Notes: generated from the letters alone by a model not told the origin. 64,000 bases of DNA from Ignavibacteriales bacterium (GCA_003538625.1 DPRR01000029.1:554557-618556); one strand, 5' to 3'. Shown: positions 45,608-56,071, counted from the first letter of the stretch. Program-made: numbers and translations.

Positions 45608-47986
45608 TTAAAATTGAATATTAGCTCTTAAAAAAAAGTTTCTGCCCGGTTCTGAAAGAATAAATCCTCTGTTTGTTGAAAGATGATTTCGATATTCTTT
45701 ATTTAAAATATTTTCTATACCTGTACTGAAACTTGTTGTAATATTTCCTAAAATCAAATTTTTGAAAATCAGTCGAAGATTAAAAATTGAATAACCCGGT
45801 GTTGATATTTCACCCTGTGCTACTTTATTCTGTTCATCAAAAACATTTACAGAAAAATCTGCAGTTAACCAATTAAATGGATAATACTCAAATCCCAGTG
45901 TTCCATTTAACGGGGGTATTTGCGGAAGATTCTCATCATCCTGCTTATCAAAACCTCTGGTATAGGATAAAGTATTATAACTTCTAAGTTGCTCAATGAT
46001 GTTGAAATTAAATGAATATTCAAAACCATACAACAATGCTTTGCCAATATTAGATTTTATTAAGGCAATTCTCTCCTCATAAATCCCGGGTATTTCTGTT
46101 ACTAAATCTGTCAATGAGTTTAAATAGATACTTGCATTCAGATTTATTTTATCAGAAAATAATCTGTACCCAAGATCGAAGAAATAGCCTTGTTCCGGTT
46201 TAAGATTCGGATCACCTACTCTAAGAATACTGCCAAGATCAATGTATTGATATCTTTCTTCTAATGAAGGAGAACGGAATGAACGTGACATATTAAAAGC
46301 AATATTTGAAACCGGGTTTAGTGAATAAATAATTCCAAGATTAAAAACATAAGATTTATTTTGTGCTGATTCAGAATTCCATATAATTTTTTGTACCGCC
46401 GGATTATTATTAATTACACCATCATTTATTTCATATAATGGATTCAAGGTTTCGGAATTGTCTAACCAGATAAAATCATATCTACCACCCAATGTAAGAT
46501 CTAAATTGTCAAATAGATTTATCTCATCCTGAACATAAATTCCTGCACTGTTAAAATTGGCATCAGGCAAAGGTTTCTCATAGATAGTTTTGAATACCGT
46601 TCGTACTACAGTTGAATCATTGGCATTTAATATTTCAATTATTTGATCCCGGGTTCTTAATCCTACATAATTTCGTTTCCAAAAATCAAATCCGGTAATC
46701 AAATAATGATTGTTGAATTTAAAATCTGTCTGAGTTTGAAATCCATTAACATTATGATCTGCACCGGGACTAATTTTTAATACACTTACTCGTCTTGGCG
46801 GTTGACCATTAGTACCAGGAATAAATTGAACAGTTCCCGGAATGTTCTCAACATCTCTTGAAATAAACTGATAAAAATATTTTGCAGTTAATTTAATAAG
46901 CGAACTACTAAGATTATTTATTTTGTATTCAACACTAAGTAGTCTTCTAAGCTCCGTTGGATATGTAACAATTGCATTTGTTGGAAATAATGGTGCGGCT
47001 CCGGGAATACCAACATCAAAAGCATTAAACTGCTGATAATCAAACTTAATTTCATGGTTCTCTACAGGTCTAAAACGAAACAAAGCGTTAAAACTTTCAT
47101 CTCTGAACTGGCTGTTTTTTAATTCGCCAGAGGGAGTTTTAGTATTCTCAGCGTTTCTAAAAGTTCCGCCTAACTTTGCTATCCATTCATTACCAGCAGC
47201 GATTAAATTTATTCCGTTTGAGAAGAAATTATTTACTGAATTAAAACCTCCCGAGTAATTAATTCTTAAATTTAATTTATCGGAATAACTTCCTGATTTT
47301 GAAATTATATTAATGATACCACCTGTTGCTCCTGAACCATAAAGAGAAGAGGCGGCTCCTTTTATAACTTCAATTCTTTCAACATCATTAATATCAAACA
47401 TAGATAATCGTGCACTAATATCTGTTGATGTTTCGATTCTGTTTCCATCAATCATTGTTACAATGTTTGCACGATTCAATCCTCTAATACTTATTTCTGT
47501 TCCCCAAATTCCATCCCTCATAAGTGAAATGCCAGACTCAAATTTTAACAAATCTGGAATTGTAAAGGCAGGACTCGTTTGAATTTCTTTTACACTAATA
47601 GTTGAGACAGAATACGGCAGTAAATTAATATTTTGCTCGTATTTACCGGAAGTAACAATAACTTCTTTCAAATTTATTTTACGAGGTTTAAGTTTAATTG
47701 TCAATAAAGTATCCGACAGGATATCAATTTTACTCTCAAATATGTTGAAACTGATGTGAGATATTTTAATTGAATATCCCGCTGTTTTTATACCTGCAAA
47801 AATAGCTTCCCCCATATTATTAGTTGTTGTAAAATAAATATCGGATAAGGAAATGTTTGCGTCAGAGATATAATTATTAGTTTCCAGATCAAACAATTTG
47901 ATCTTTAGCTGAACAGTTTGAGCATTATTAGATAATGGTAAAAAAAGGACTAAAAGAAATATTAAATTCTGAAACAGATTTTTCAT
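45608..47986 (-). CDS. TonB-dependent receptor
   Basis: 792 aa. Signal peptide ending SNNAQ, a CarboxypepD_reg-like domain (about 25-105), a full plug (VSTISVKEIQTSPAFTIPDL, then IRGLNRANIVTMIDGNRIET and KGAASSLYGSGATGGIINI) and a barrel with RVGDPNLKPEQGYFFDLGYR. It ends in Phe (FFLRANIQF). Resembles siderophore, vitamin or metal receptors. Divergent from a large hybrid sensor-regulator and followed by a DMT permease. No cobalamin-riboswitch-like motif seen upstream. Confidence 0.93.
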   Translation of the reverse strand: MKNLFQNLIFLLVLFLPLSNNAQTVQLKIKLFDLETNNYISDANISLSDIYFTTTNNMGEAIFAGIKTAGYSIKISHISFNIFESKIDILSDTLLTIKLKPRKINLKEVIVTSGKYEQNINLLPYSVSTISVKEIQTSPAFTIPDLLKFESGISLMRDGIWGTEISIRGLNRANIVTMIDGNRIETSTDISARLSMFDINDVERIEVIKGAASSLYGSGATGGIINIISKSGSYSDKLNLRINYSGGFNSVNNFFSNGINLIAAGNEWIAKLGGTFRNAENTKTPSGELKNSQFRDESFNALFRFRPVENHEIKFDYQQFNAFDVGIPGAAPLFPTNAIVTYPTELRRLLSVEYKINNLSSSLIKLTAKYFYQFISRDVENIPGTVQFIPGTNGQPPRRVSVLKISPGADHNVNGFQTQTDFKFNNHYLITGFDFWKRNYVGLRTRDQIIEILNANDSTVVRTVFKTIYEKPLPDANFNSAGIYVQDEINLFDNLDLTLGGRYDFIWLDNSETLNPLYEINDGVINNNPAVQKIIWNSESAQNKSYVFNLGIIYSLNPVSNIAFNMSRSFRSPSLEERYQYIDLGSILRVGDPNLKPEQGYFFDLGYRLFSDKINLNASIYLNSLTDLVTEIPGIYEERIALIKSNIGKALLYGFEYSFNFNIIEQLRSYNTLSYTRGFDKQDDENLPQIPPLNGTLGFEYYPFNWLTADFSVNVFDEQNKVAQGEISTPGYSIFNLRLIFKNLILGNITTSFSTGIENILNKEYRNHLSTNRGFILSEPGRNFFLRANIQF

Positions 47987-48038
47987 GATGAATATTTAAT
48001 AATTGAAAAGTGTATCAAAAAAAATAATTTTTGTCTTA

Positions 48039-48046
48039 CAAATATA
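48039..48046 (-). promoter_or_regulatory. Candidate -7 element of the TonB receptor gene
   Basis: Minus strand TATATTTG, matching the Bacteroidota TAnnTTTG element, 52 nt upstream of the receptor ATG. No well-placed TTTG -33 element; only a TTGA 14 nt away. Mirrors the better promoter of the divergent regulator. Confidence 0.35.
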
Positions 48047-48139
48047 CTTATTGCGTTACTTCAACTGAATTATTTTAATATTATTGATCCTAAACACCTA
48101 AAAATTGATTAAAATTTATTTGAGAAAGTTCGATATTAA

Positions 48140-48169
48140 TTTGATTTATCCGTTATTAGTATATATTTG
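48140..48169 (+). promoter_or_regulatory. Candidate Bacteroidota-type promoter of the hybrid regulator
   Basis: TTTG (48140-48143), an 18-nt spacer and TATATTTG (48162-48169) fit the -33 TTTG / -7 TAnnTTTG promoter of Bacteroidota. Transcription would start near 48175, which excludes the upstream TTG at 48167 and supports the ATG at 48224. Confidence 0.55.
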
Positions 48170-48223
48170 AACCGATTACTTGTATTACTTTTCAAAAAAA
48201 ACTTTCACCGAACGAATTTATTA

Positions 48224-51200
48224 ATGAAGATATTCTGCTGCATAATTTACTTAACGGTTATTTTACCTCTAACGGTTTATCCACAGGGTGAGATATTCAA
48301 ATCACTTACTGCGGATAACGGATTATCGAGCAGTGATATTAATTGTTTATTGCAGGATAAGATAGGATATATTTGGATTGGTACGGATAATGGCTTAAAC
48401 AGGTACGATGGTTCCGATATAAAAGTTTACCGAAATAAGCAGAAAGGTTTAAATAGCATTTCGGATAACAGTATCTGGTCAATGTTTGAAGACAGAATTG
48501 GAAATATTTGGATCGGAACAAAAGGAGGAATATTAAATAAATATTCTCCTGAATTTGAAAAGTTTGAGCACTATAAGCTTGACGCACCAGGAAATAATGA
48601 AAACAGTATAACATCTATAATTGAAGATAGAAACGGAAATATTTGGGTTGGAACTTATTCGCAGGGTCTTTATAGATTTGATCCCAAGTCAAAAAAAATC
48701 CAAAATTGGAAGTACAACTCCAAAGATCACAAAGGTATTAGTAATAATTATATTACTTCACTTTTACAGGATAATGATGGCTTTATCTGGGTAGGTACAT
48801 ATAATGGATTAATTAGATTAAATCCCGATAATCTTTCCGATGGATTTAAACTCTTTTTTAATGATCTCGCGGATCAAAATTCACTTAGTAATAATCTTGT
48901 CTGGGATTTGACTCAATCTCAGTCTGATAGGGATTTAATTTGGGTTGGAACAGCAGGTGGCTTGTGTTCTTACAGCTTAACAAAAGGAAACTTTAATAGA
49001 ATAAATATTAAAGCATCGGTTCCATCACAGTTCAGTAATAGTTTTGCATATGTTGCTGAACAGAATATTGCCGGAAGACAAATTCTTTGGGCAGCCACTT
49101 ATGGCGGATTATTTCGTATCGATTTGACAAACAAGACCTCAGAACAATTTGTAAGTGACAAAAATAAACCAAACAGTTTGCTCGGTAACCAGATCGATCA
49201 GATTTTAATTGATAGGTCCGGGGTATTATGGATAGCTACCGATAAGGGATTAAACTATCATTCATTAAAATCACATAATTTTAATAATAAATTTTCAAAA
49301 AATTTTAACGAGCCGATTTATCAGGAGTTACTTAATTCGGATGTAAAAGGAATTGCTAAAGATGCAGATGATAATTTTTATATAGCTTCATCTGAAGCGT
49401 TGTTTTTTCTTAAAATAATAAATGATAAAACGGAATTAAAAAAAATTAGCTCTTTTAACAATCTTAACTTGTGGTCGATTGAAAAAGGAAATAATAACGA
49501 TTTATGGATTGGCAGTTACGGCAATGGACTGATTCATTTCAATTTGCTCAACTCTAAATTAAATTTTATTAAAATTGAAAGTCCCACATTTAAGACCTCT
49601 GCTTTTAAATATGTCAAATCCCTGCATTTAAGTGCGGATGGAACATTATGGATTGGATTCTGGGGCGGTGGTTTAGCAATGTATAATACCAAAACAGATT
49701 CATATAAGTTATGGATTAACAACAACACGGATGAATCAAGTTTAAGTTTTAATGATGTATGGAAAATCTATGAGGATAAATCAGGTCGAGTGTGGATCGG
49801 GACAAATGGCGGCGGATTAAATTTATTTATTCCTGAGAATGGTGGAAAATTTAAACATTGGGTATATGAGGAAGGCGATACTAATTCTATAGTTAATAAT
49901 TCTATACATTCAATTTATGAACTGCCTGCAGAAAAAGATTCTGAAACAGTTCTGATTATCGGAACTGAAAATGGACTAAGTAAAGTAACAGTAACAAATA
50001 AACGTGATAACATTTATGATGTTGCTTTGAAGTTTAACAATTTTGATAATGTTGAGGAAATATCTGATAGATCCATTAATGGAATAGTGGCAGATCAAAA
50101 TGGCGTTTACTGGATTAGTACAAATACCGGATTAGTAAGATTTAATCCGGCTTCAGGATCAACAGTCAATTTTAAAAATTCCGACGGACTGAACAGTAAT
50201 CTATTTAATTCAGGTGCATATCGTAAATCCTCAAAAGGTATTATGATATTCGGAACTTCGAAAGGTCCGGTGATATTTAATCCAGATGATATTACGCTTT
50301 CAAAATATAATCCCAAAATAGTAATTACGGATTTTCAGTTATTTAATGAATCTGTTATTCCGGGTGAAAATTCACCATTAAAGAAAAGTGTAGACATAGC
50401 TAAAGAGATAGATCTTTCTTACAATCAAAATGTATTCACAGTTAAATTTGCTTCTCTGGATTACAATGCCTCAGAACAGGTTCAATTTTTATATAAGCTG
50501 GATGGGTTTGATAAAGCTTGGATAGAAAGTGGTTCTCATCGATCTGTTACTTACACCAATATAGAGCCCGGTAAATATACGCTGCGAATTAAGGGTACTA
50601 ACAGTGATGGAAACTGGAGTGATCAGGAAGCGGCACTTATTATTAACATTTCACCGCCTATATGGAAAACTATCTGGGCTTATGCTGTTTATGTTTCAAT
50701 GATTGCATTTGTACTTTTTGCTATCAGAAAGTTTGAATTGAGCAGAGCCAAGTTAAGGAATGAACTGAGGTTAAAAGACATGGAAGCAAAGAAAATTCGT
50801 GAAATAGAAAATATGAAATCCAGATTTTTTGCAAATCTTTCACACGAATTCAGGACACCGTTAATGCTAATTAAGGGACCCGCCGAACAACTAATATCAA
50901 ATAAGGATGCAGATAAGGTTGTAAATTATGATCTTATTTACCGTAATAGTGAAAAACTACAAAACTTGATTGATCAATTACTGGAATTATCGCAATTGGA
51001 ATCATCAGCTATCCCTTTAAAAGCAACTAAGCAGAACATCATCATAACTTTGCGGGGTTTATTTTATTCATTTCAAAGTTATGCAGATTCAAAAAATATT
51101 AAATTAAATTTTATTACTTCTGAGGAATCAATTTTCGTTTGGTTTGATCAGGATAAACTGGATAAAATTATTAATAATTTATTATCTAATGCTTTCAAAT

Positions 51201-52414
51201 TTACCTCGGCAAATGGTATAATTTCTATGGATGTTAAATCGGTTGAAAATGATCGATCAAAATTTCTTCAAATAATTTTAAAGGATTCGGGAATCGGAAT
51301 CCCCAAAGATAAAATTCCGAAAATATTTGACAGATTTTTTCAAGTTGATGACTCTTCGAGAAGAGCCTATGGCGGATCTGGTATTGGTCTGGCATTGGTA
51401 AGGGAATTGATCGATCTTCATAAATGGAAGATAAGTGTTGATAGTGAAATTGGGATTGGAACCGAATTTAATATTGAAATTCCGATGGATGATAATTACC
51501 TGAATGAAAGTGAAAAATTAATAAAGATTGCTGTTTCTGATATTCAAAAAAATACACAGGAACCAATAATTATTAATGACAATCAGAAAAAAAATAATAA
51601 TGTTAGAAATCAGAACAACAAACTTAATAAACTACAACAAAATGAAACTGGAACATTAAAAACCGTTATGATCGTTGAAGATTCTGAAGATGTACGGACT
51701 TATTTGAATGAATTATTAAAAGACAATTACGATATACTGCTTGCGGATAATGGTAAGAATGGTTTAAATGCAGCACTTGAATTTCTACCTGATATTATTC
51801 TTAGCGATGTGATGATGCCTGAAATGGATGGAATAGAATTTTGCAAAAGAATAAAAACTGATTGGCGTACTTCACATATACCGGTTATTTTACTCACTGC
51901 AAAAGCTTCTAATGCTAATAAAATTGAGGGCTTAGAAACCGGTGCCGACGATTATATTACTAAACCATTCAGTTCGCGGGAACTTTCTGTAAGGATAAAA
52001 AACATTTTAGATCAACGGAAAATGCTTCGCGATAAATTTGGTAAAGATAGTAAAATTAAACCGGAAAATTTTACACCAAATAAAGCTGACCATGAGTTTT
52101 TGAAAAACGCAATTAATATTGTTGAAAAAAATATTTCAGATCCTGAGTTCGATTCTGAGAAATTTGCAAAAGAAATATTTTTGAGCCGAAGCCAGTTACA
52201 TAGAAAAATTCAAAACATTTCCGGCCATTCGACAGGGGAATTTATCAGAACCATAAGATTAAAAAGAGCCGCTGCGCTCATCTTAGAAAAAAAATTATCA
52301 ATTACACAGATAGCTTTTGAAATTGGATTTAGCAGCCCATCTCACTTCTCAAAAGCATTCAAGCAGATGTTTGATTGTTTGCCATCCGAATTTATAAGCA
52401 ATAGCAATAGTTAG
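48224..52414 (+). CDS. Hybrid two-component sensor / AraC-type regulator
   Basis: 1396 aa from the ATG at 48224, which gives a clean signal peptide (MKIFCCIIYLTVILPLTVYP). The sensor is a two-component propeller with many I/VWIGT-x-GGL-type blades (about 25-740) and a Y_Y_Y domain (about 745-810). A membrane helix (816-835), a HisKA His in SHEFRTPLML (near 872), HATPase (NNLLSNAFKFT, GIGLALVREL), a receiver (VMIVEDSEDV, phospho-Asp in LSDVMMPEMDG near 1191, Lys in KPFSSREL) and a C-terminal AraC HTH (about 1300-1396) follow. Bacteroides relatives control glycan loci; here it is divergent from a TonB receptor and DMT permease. Confidence 0.94.
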   Translation: MKIFCCIIYLTVILPLTVYPQGEIFKSLTADNGLSSSDINCLLQDKIGYIWIGTDNGLNRYDGSDIKVYRNKQKGLNSISDNSIWSMFEDRIGNIWIGTKGGILNKYSPEFEKFEHYKLDAPGNNENSITSIIEDRNGNIWVGTYSQGLYRFDPKSKKIQNWKYNSKDHKGISNNYITSLLQDNDGFIWVGTYNGLIRLNPDNLSDGFKLFFNDLADQNSLSNNLVWDLTQSQSDRDLIWVGTAGGLCSYSLTKGNFNRINIKASVPSQFSNSFAYVAEQNIAGRQILWAATYGGLFRIDLTNKTSEQFVSDKNKPNSLLGNQIDQILIDRSGVLWIATDKGLNYHSLKSHNFNNKFSKNFNEPIYQELLNSDVKGIAKDADDNFYIASSEALFFLKIINDKTELKKISSFNNLNLWSIEKGNNNDLWIGSYGNGLIHFNLLNSKLNFIKIESPTFKTSAFKYVKSLHLSADGTLWIGFWGGGLAMYNTKTDSYKLWINNNTDESSLSFNDVWKIYEDKSGRVWIGTNGGGLNLFIPENGGKFKHWVYEEGDTNSIVNNSIHSIYELPAEKDSETVLIIGTENGLSKVTVTNKRDNIYDVALKFNNFDNVEEISDRSINGIVADQNGVYWISTNTGLVRFNPASGSTVNFKNSDGLNSNLFNSGAYRKSSKGIMIFGTSKGPVIFNPDDITLSKYNPKIVITDFQLFNESVIPGENSPLKKSVDIAKEIDLSYNQNVFTVKFASLDYNASEQVQFLYKLDGFDKAWIESGSHRSVTYTNIEPGKYTLRIKGTNSDGNWSDQEAALIINISPPIWKTIWAYAVYVSMIAFVLFAIRKFELSRAKLRNELRLKDMEAKKIREIENMKSRFFANLSHEFRTPLMLIKGPAEQLISNKDADKVVNYDLIYRNSEKLQNLIDQLLELSQLESSAIPLKATKQNIIITLRGLFYSFQSYADSKNIKLNFITSEESIFVWFDQDKLDKIINNLLSNAFKFTSANGIISMDVKSVENDRSKFLQIILKDSGIGIPKDKIPKIFDRFFQVDDSSRRAYGGSGIGLALVRELIDLHKWKISVDSEIGIGTEFNIEIPMDDNYLNESEKLIKIAVSDIQKNTQEPIIINDNQKKNNNVRNQNNKLNKLQQNETGTLKTVMIVEDSEDVRTYLNELLKDNYDILLADNGKNGLNAALEFLPDIILSDVMMPEMDGIEFCKRIKTDWRTSHIPVILLTAKASNANKIEGLETGADDYITKPFSSRELSVRIKNILDQRKMLRDKFGKDSKIKPENFTPNKADHEFLKNAINIVEKNISDPEFDSEKFAKEIFLSRSQLHRKIQNISGHSTGEFIRTIRLKRAAALILEKKLSITQIAFEIGFSSPSHFSKAFKQMFDCLPSEFISNSNS

Positions 52415-52431
52415 GTTATAGAAAATTACAA

Positions 52432-52453
52432 AATAACTTTTAGTTATTATTTT
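52432..52453 (+). terminator. Weak hairpin after the hybrid regulator
   Basis: AATAACT (52432-52438) pairs with AGTTATT (52442-52448), followed by ATTTT. It is AT-only, so its strength as a terminator is doubtful. Confidence 0.35.
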
Positions 52454-52580
52454 GCAACAAATCCGCTAAAGATTGACACAACTACGACAGCAAAGCCTAT
52501 CAGTTTAAAATAAGTTTGCGTTGGTGAATAACTATTTTAATCCAATTTATTAATCTGAGAACAAACACAAAGGAGCAAAA

Positions 52581-55500
52581 ATGAATAGAGGGCTATCATT
52601 TCTTTTTCTAATTCTTCTCTTTAGTAGTGGAATTATGAAAGCACAATCAGTGGGTAACGACTCGCCGAACGGAATTCAGGTATCCTTTCCATTTTCTGAT
52701 GACGTTGAAAATCCTGGAACATCATCAACATATTGGCAAAGAGACACTACAATCTGGAAAATACAACAAGCTACTGCACACAGCGGCACACGTGTTTGGG
52801 CAATGCTTCCAGCCACAGGATCCTATCAGTATTTAACTCTTTCATCTGCTATTGATTTATCTTCAACTTCAAATCCCTACATATCACTTTGGGTAAGAAA
52901 AGCTGATGGCGGCGGCGGGTATGTAAGAATGGAAGTTTCCACTGATGGAGGTACAAACTGGACTTCATTACTTGAGCCGTTTTTTAATGGTGCATCATAT
53001 TCAAGATTTCAGGCATCACTTTTAAATTACAGGCAGGCTAATGTTCTAATAAGAATAGGAGGGTATGCGCCTTCAGGAGGAACATATTATGTAGATGATA
53101 TTTCGATCGATAATGCTCCTGTACCACAGCCAATTTTACTTTCAAGTCCTACCGACAACGGAATGAATATTACATGGATTCAATCAACTGCGCTTGATTT
53201 TTACAGATACAGAGTTATTATTTCGACCAGCACAAATGATGTTAATAATTTTTATGTAGTTCCGTCAGTAAATGGAAGAGCAGAAACAAAGGTTTTAGAT
53301 TTCTTTACTAAAACTAAACTTGATACTTTGTTAACAGATCTGACTTTTACTAATACCTTATATTATGCTAAAATATATGAAGAAGATACACAGGGATTTG
53401 TAAATCAGGGATCAGATAGATCAGATCTCTCAACAGCATTTAATCTTACTCCGCAAACAGCACCCTTTGTGCAAAATTTTGAAGGTTCTTATAACTGGGT
53501 TGCAGATTTACCCTGGCTGGTTACAACGGATGATGCCGGGGACCCTGGCCATAGTACAACTCATGCTTATGAAGATAGTCCGCAGGGAAACTATCCAATT
53601 AATGCAGATAGACGATTAACAATGCAAGTTAATTTATCTGGAGTGGCGCGACCGGTATTGAAATTTAATCATAAATATTCTTTTGAAACCGGTGTTGATT
53701 TTGGTTCAGTTGAGATTTCAGCTGATAATATTAATTGGATTACCCTAAATGGATTTTCAGGAAATACCGGAGGGGAATGGGAAAGCAGAAAATATGATGT
53801 TGGTGTGCTTAAACTACAATCTTCGGGATACATCAGATTTAGAACTACTTCAAATGGAGCTAACCAGCAGAATGGCTGGAGTGTTGATGACGTTGAGATA
53901 TTTAACAATACAAGAAGTCAAGCCTTTCCATTCTTTGACGATGTAGAAACAGATACTACTTCTCTAAATGCCTGGGTGCCCGGCAGTTTTGATTTGAAGT
54001 TGACAAATGCGCACAGTGGCGCACAGGTTTGGTCTTTGAAACCATCCGGCGGAGGATACAATTATCTAACTCTGTCAGGTAAAATGAATTTATCCGGTGC
54101 ACCAAATCCTTACATCTCTCTCTGGGTAAAAAAAGCTGATGGCGGCGGAGGGTATATCAGATTTGAAGCATCCGGAGATGGTGGCCAAACGTGGACAAGT
54201 TTATCTGAACCATTCTTTAATGGAACGCAGTATAACTGGTTCCAGGCATCATTGGCAAACTTTAGACAGAACAATGTTGTGATAAGAATCGGATGTTACG
54301 GCCCTTCGGGAGGAACTTATTATATTGATGATATCCTGATAGATAATGCTCCGACACCAAAAGCATTAACGCTTTTAACTCCGACCAATAATGGAATGAA
54401 AGTTAGATGGGGAATTTCTTCTGCTACAGATTTTGGAAATTACAGAGTTGTTCTCTCAACCGATCAAAATCAGGTAAATAATTATTTTTCGGAAAATAAT
54501 CTTCAGAACAGAACTGAAACCAGAGTTTTTGATATTTTCAATCAGGCAACAATAGAAACAACTCTAACAGATCTGGCGTTTATGAATACAATGTATTACG
54601 CAAAGATATATGAGCGGGATACTCAATTGTTCATTAATCAAGGTTCTGAAAGAGCAGATCTCTCGACATCTTTTAATGTTGTCTCTGAAACAGCCCCATT
54701 TATTCAGACATTCGAGAATACATTCGGATGGGCTTCAGATTTGCCCTGGGGTGTTACCACCGATGATGCCGGAGATCCGGGTCACAGTGCAACTCATGCT
54801 TTGGAGGATAGTCCCGGAACAAATTATCCTTCCAATGCAGATCGAAGAATCGTATTCCAGGTCAATACTCTGGCTGTACCAAGACCGGTTCTGAGATTTA
54901 ATCACAGATATGCATTTGAGTTAGGTGTCGATTTTGGAGCAGTTGAATATTCAGTTGATAATTTCAACTGGGTTACTGTTACAGGATTTACCGGAAATAC
55001 TAATACTTTATGGGAATCTAGAGAATTTGATCTGACACCGATCAAACAATTAAATGCTGCTTACGTTAGATTTAAAACTTTATCAAACAGTGCAACACAT
55101 CTGGATGGATGGCATTTGGATGATGTGGAGATATACAATAATACAAAAGGACTTGGCATCCCATTGTTTGATGATGCAGAAGTAGATTCAATTTCACATA
55201 ATTATTGGATAGCAGGACAAATGGAGATCATACCTGCAAATGCTTACAGCGGAGCCCAGGTTTGGGCATTAGCCCCAGCAGGTGGAAGCTACAACTATCT
55301 TACTTTATCAGGAACAATGAATCTCTCAAATGCACCAAATCCATTTGTTTCTTTGTGGGTAAAAAAAGCCAATAGCGGCGGCGGTTATGTTGCAGTTGAA
55401 GCATCAAATGATGCTGGGTTGACATGGACAAGACTAAAAGAACCTTTTATAAATGGTGCAAATTACACTCAGATAGTTGCATCTCTTACCAACTACAGAC

Positions 55501-55907
55501 AAGCAAATGTTCTCGTCAGGATCGGTGGTTATTCTCCTTCAGGTGATACTTATTATTTTGATGATATTACAATTGCAGATTCTATGGGTTGGACCGGGAT
55601 AGAAGATTTTGCAGGTATGATACCCACAAAATTCGAATTGAGTCAAAATTATCCAAATCCTTTCAATCCAAGTACAACTATCAGATATGCGGTTCCGGTT
55701 GAAAGTAAAGTATCAATTTCCATTTTCAATTTATTGGGTCAGGAAATTACTACACTGGTAAATGATATAGAGTCAGCCGGTTATCATGAAATACAATTTA
55801 ACGGAATAAATTTATCATCCGGAGTATATCTATATAGGATTAATGCAATATCAACTGCCGGATCTAAAGAATTCAGCAGTACCAGGAAATTAATTTTATT
55901 GAAATAA
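52581..55907 (+). CDS. T9SS-exported protein with two and a half large internal repeats
   Basis: 1108 aa. Good Shine-Dalgarno (AAAGGAG) before the ATG and a signal peptide. Three related units begin at residues 36, 449 and 860, each opening FPF/IPL-x-DD-x-E. Each has a jelly-roll-like part (LTLS...NPYISLWV, ADGGGGY, SPSGGTYYVDDI) and, in the first two units, a FnIII-like plus MAM-like part (TTDDAGDPGHS, GWSVDDVEIFNNT). The third unit is cut short by a T9SS type A sorting domain (LSQNYPNPFNPSTTI, ending RKLILLK). A surface adhesin or matrix protein is plausible. No catalytic motif seen. Confidence 0.85.
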   Translation: MNRGLSFLFLILLFSSGIMKAQSVGNDSPNGIQVSFPFSDDVENPGTSSTYWQRDTTIWKIQQATAHSGTRVWAMLPATGSYQYLTLSSAIDLSSTSNPYISLWVRKADGGGGYVRMEVSTDGGTNWTSLLEPFFNGASYSRFQASLLNYRQANVLIRIGGYAPSGGTYYVDDISIDNAPVPQPILLSSPTDNGMNITWIQSTALDFYRYRVIISTSTNDVNNFYVVPSVNGRAETKVLDFFTKTKLDTLLTDLTFTNTLYYAKIYEEDTQGFVNQGSDRSDLSTAFNLTPQTAPFVQNFEGSYNWVADLPWLVTTDDAGDPGHSTTHAYEDSPQGNYPINADRRLTMQVNLSGVARPVLKFNHKYSFETGVDFGSVEISADNINWITLNGFSGNTGGEWESRKYDVGVLKLQSSGYIRFRTTSNGANQQNGWSVDDVEIFNNTRSQAFPFFDDVETDTTSLNAWVPGSFDLKLTNAHSGAQVWSLKPSGGGYNYLTLSGKMNLSGAPNPYISLWVKKADGGGGYIRFEASGDGGQTWTSLSEPFFNGTQYNWFQASLANFRQNNVVIRIGCYGPSGGTYYIDDILIDNAPTPKALTLLTPTNNGMKVRWGISSATDFGNYRVVLSTDQNQVNNYFSENNLQNRTETRVFDIFNQATIETTLTDLAFMNTMYYAKIYERDTQLFINQGSERADLSTSFNVVSETAPFIQTFENTFGWASDLPWGVTTDDAGDPGHSATHALEDSPGTNYPSNADRRIVFQVNTLAVPRPVLRFNHRYAFELGVDFGAVEYSVDNFNWVTVTGFTGNTNTLWESREFDLTPIKQLNAAYVRFKTLSNSATHLDGWHLDDVEIYNNTKGLGIPLFDDAEVDSISHNYWIAGQMEIIPANAYSGAQVWALAPAGGSYNYLTLSGTMNLSNAPNPFVSLWVKKANSGGGYVAVEASNDAGLTWTRLKEPFINGANYTQIVASLTNYRQANVLVRIGGYSPSGDTYYFDDITIADSMGWTGIEDFAGMIPTKFELSQNYPNPFNPSTTIRYAVPVESKVSISIFNLLGQEITTLVNDIESAGYHEIQFNGINLSSGVYLYRINAISTAGSKEFSSTRKLILLK
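52686..55600 (+). repeat. Internal repeat of 411-413 codons in the exported protein
   Basis: Units start at 52686, 53925 and 55158, spacings 1239 and 1233 bp; the last unit is about 440 bp. The units have diverged at the amino-acid level but keep near-identical landmarks such as ADGGGGY and PSGGTYY, pointing to an old duplication with in-frame maintenance rather than a recent slip. Confidence 0.8.
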
Positions 55908-55933
55908 ATTAATTTCAAAAAGGAGGCAATGTT

Positions 55934-55957
55934 GAAGGCCGTCAAATGGCGGCCTTC
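55934..55957 (+). terminator. GC-rich hairpin after the repeat protein
   Basis: GAAGGCCG (55934-55941) pairs perfectly with CGGCCTTC (55950-55957) around an 8-nt loop, 27 nt after the stop. Only a poor T-tract follows (TTAGTATTTA). Confidence 0.55.
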
Positions 55958-56071
55958 TTAGTATTTATGTAAAATTTATAAAACATCTTGTGTAATCGGC
56001 TGGATTAATGAAATGAATTTTTTGATTAAAGTTAATTTATATAATAATATATTTTTTACGAGGGCACTGAT

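Noticed and set aside
47987..48223. Cobalamin riboswitch or Fur box upstream of the TonB receptor
   Set aside because: No B12-box-like sequence and no convincing 19-bp Fur-type palindrome found in the region.
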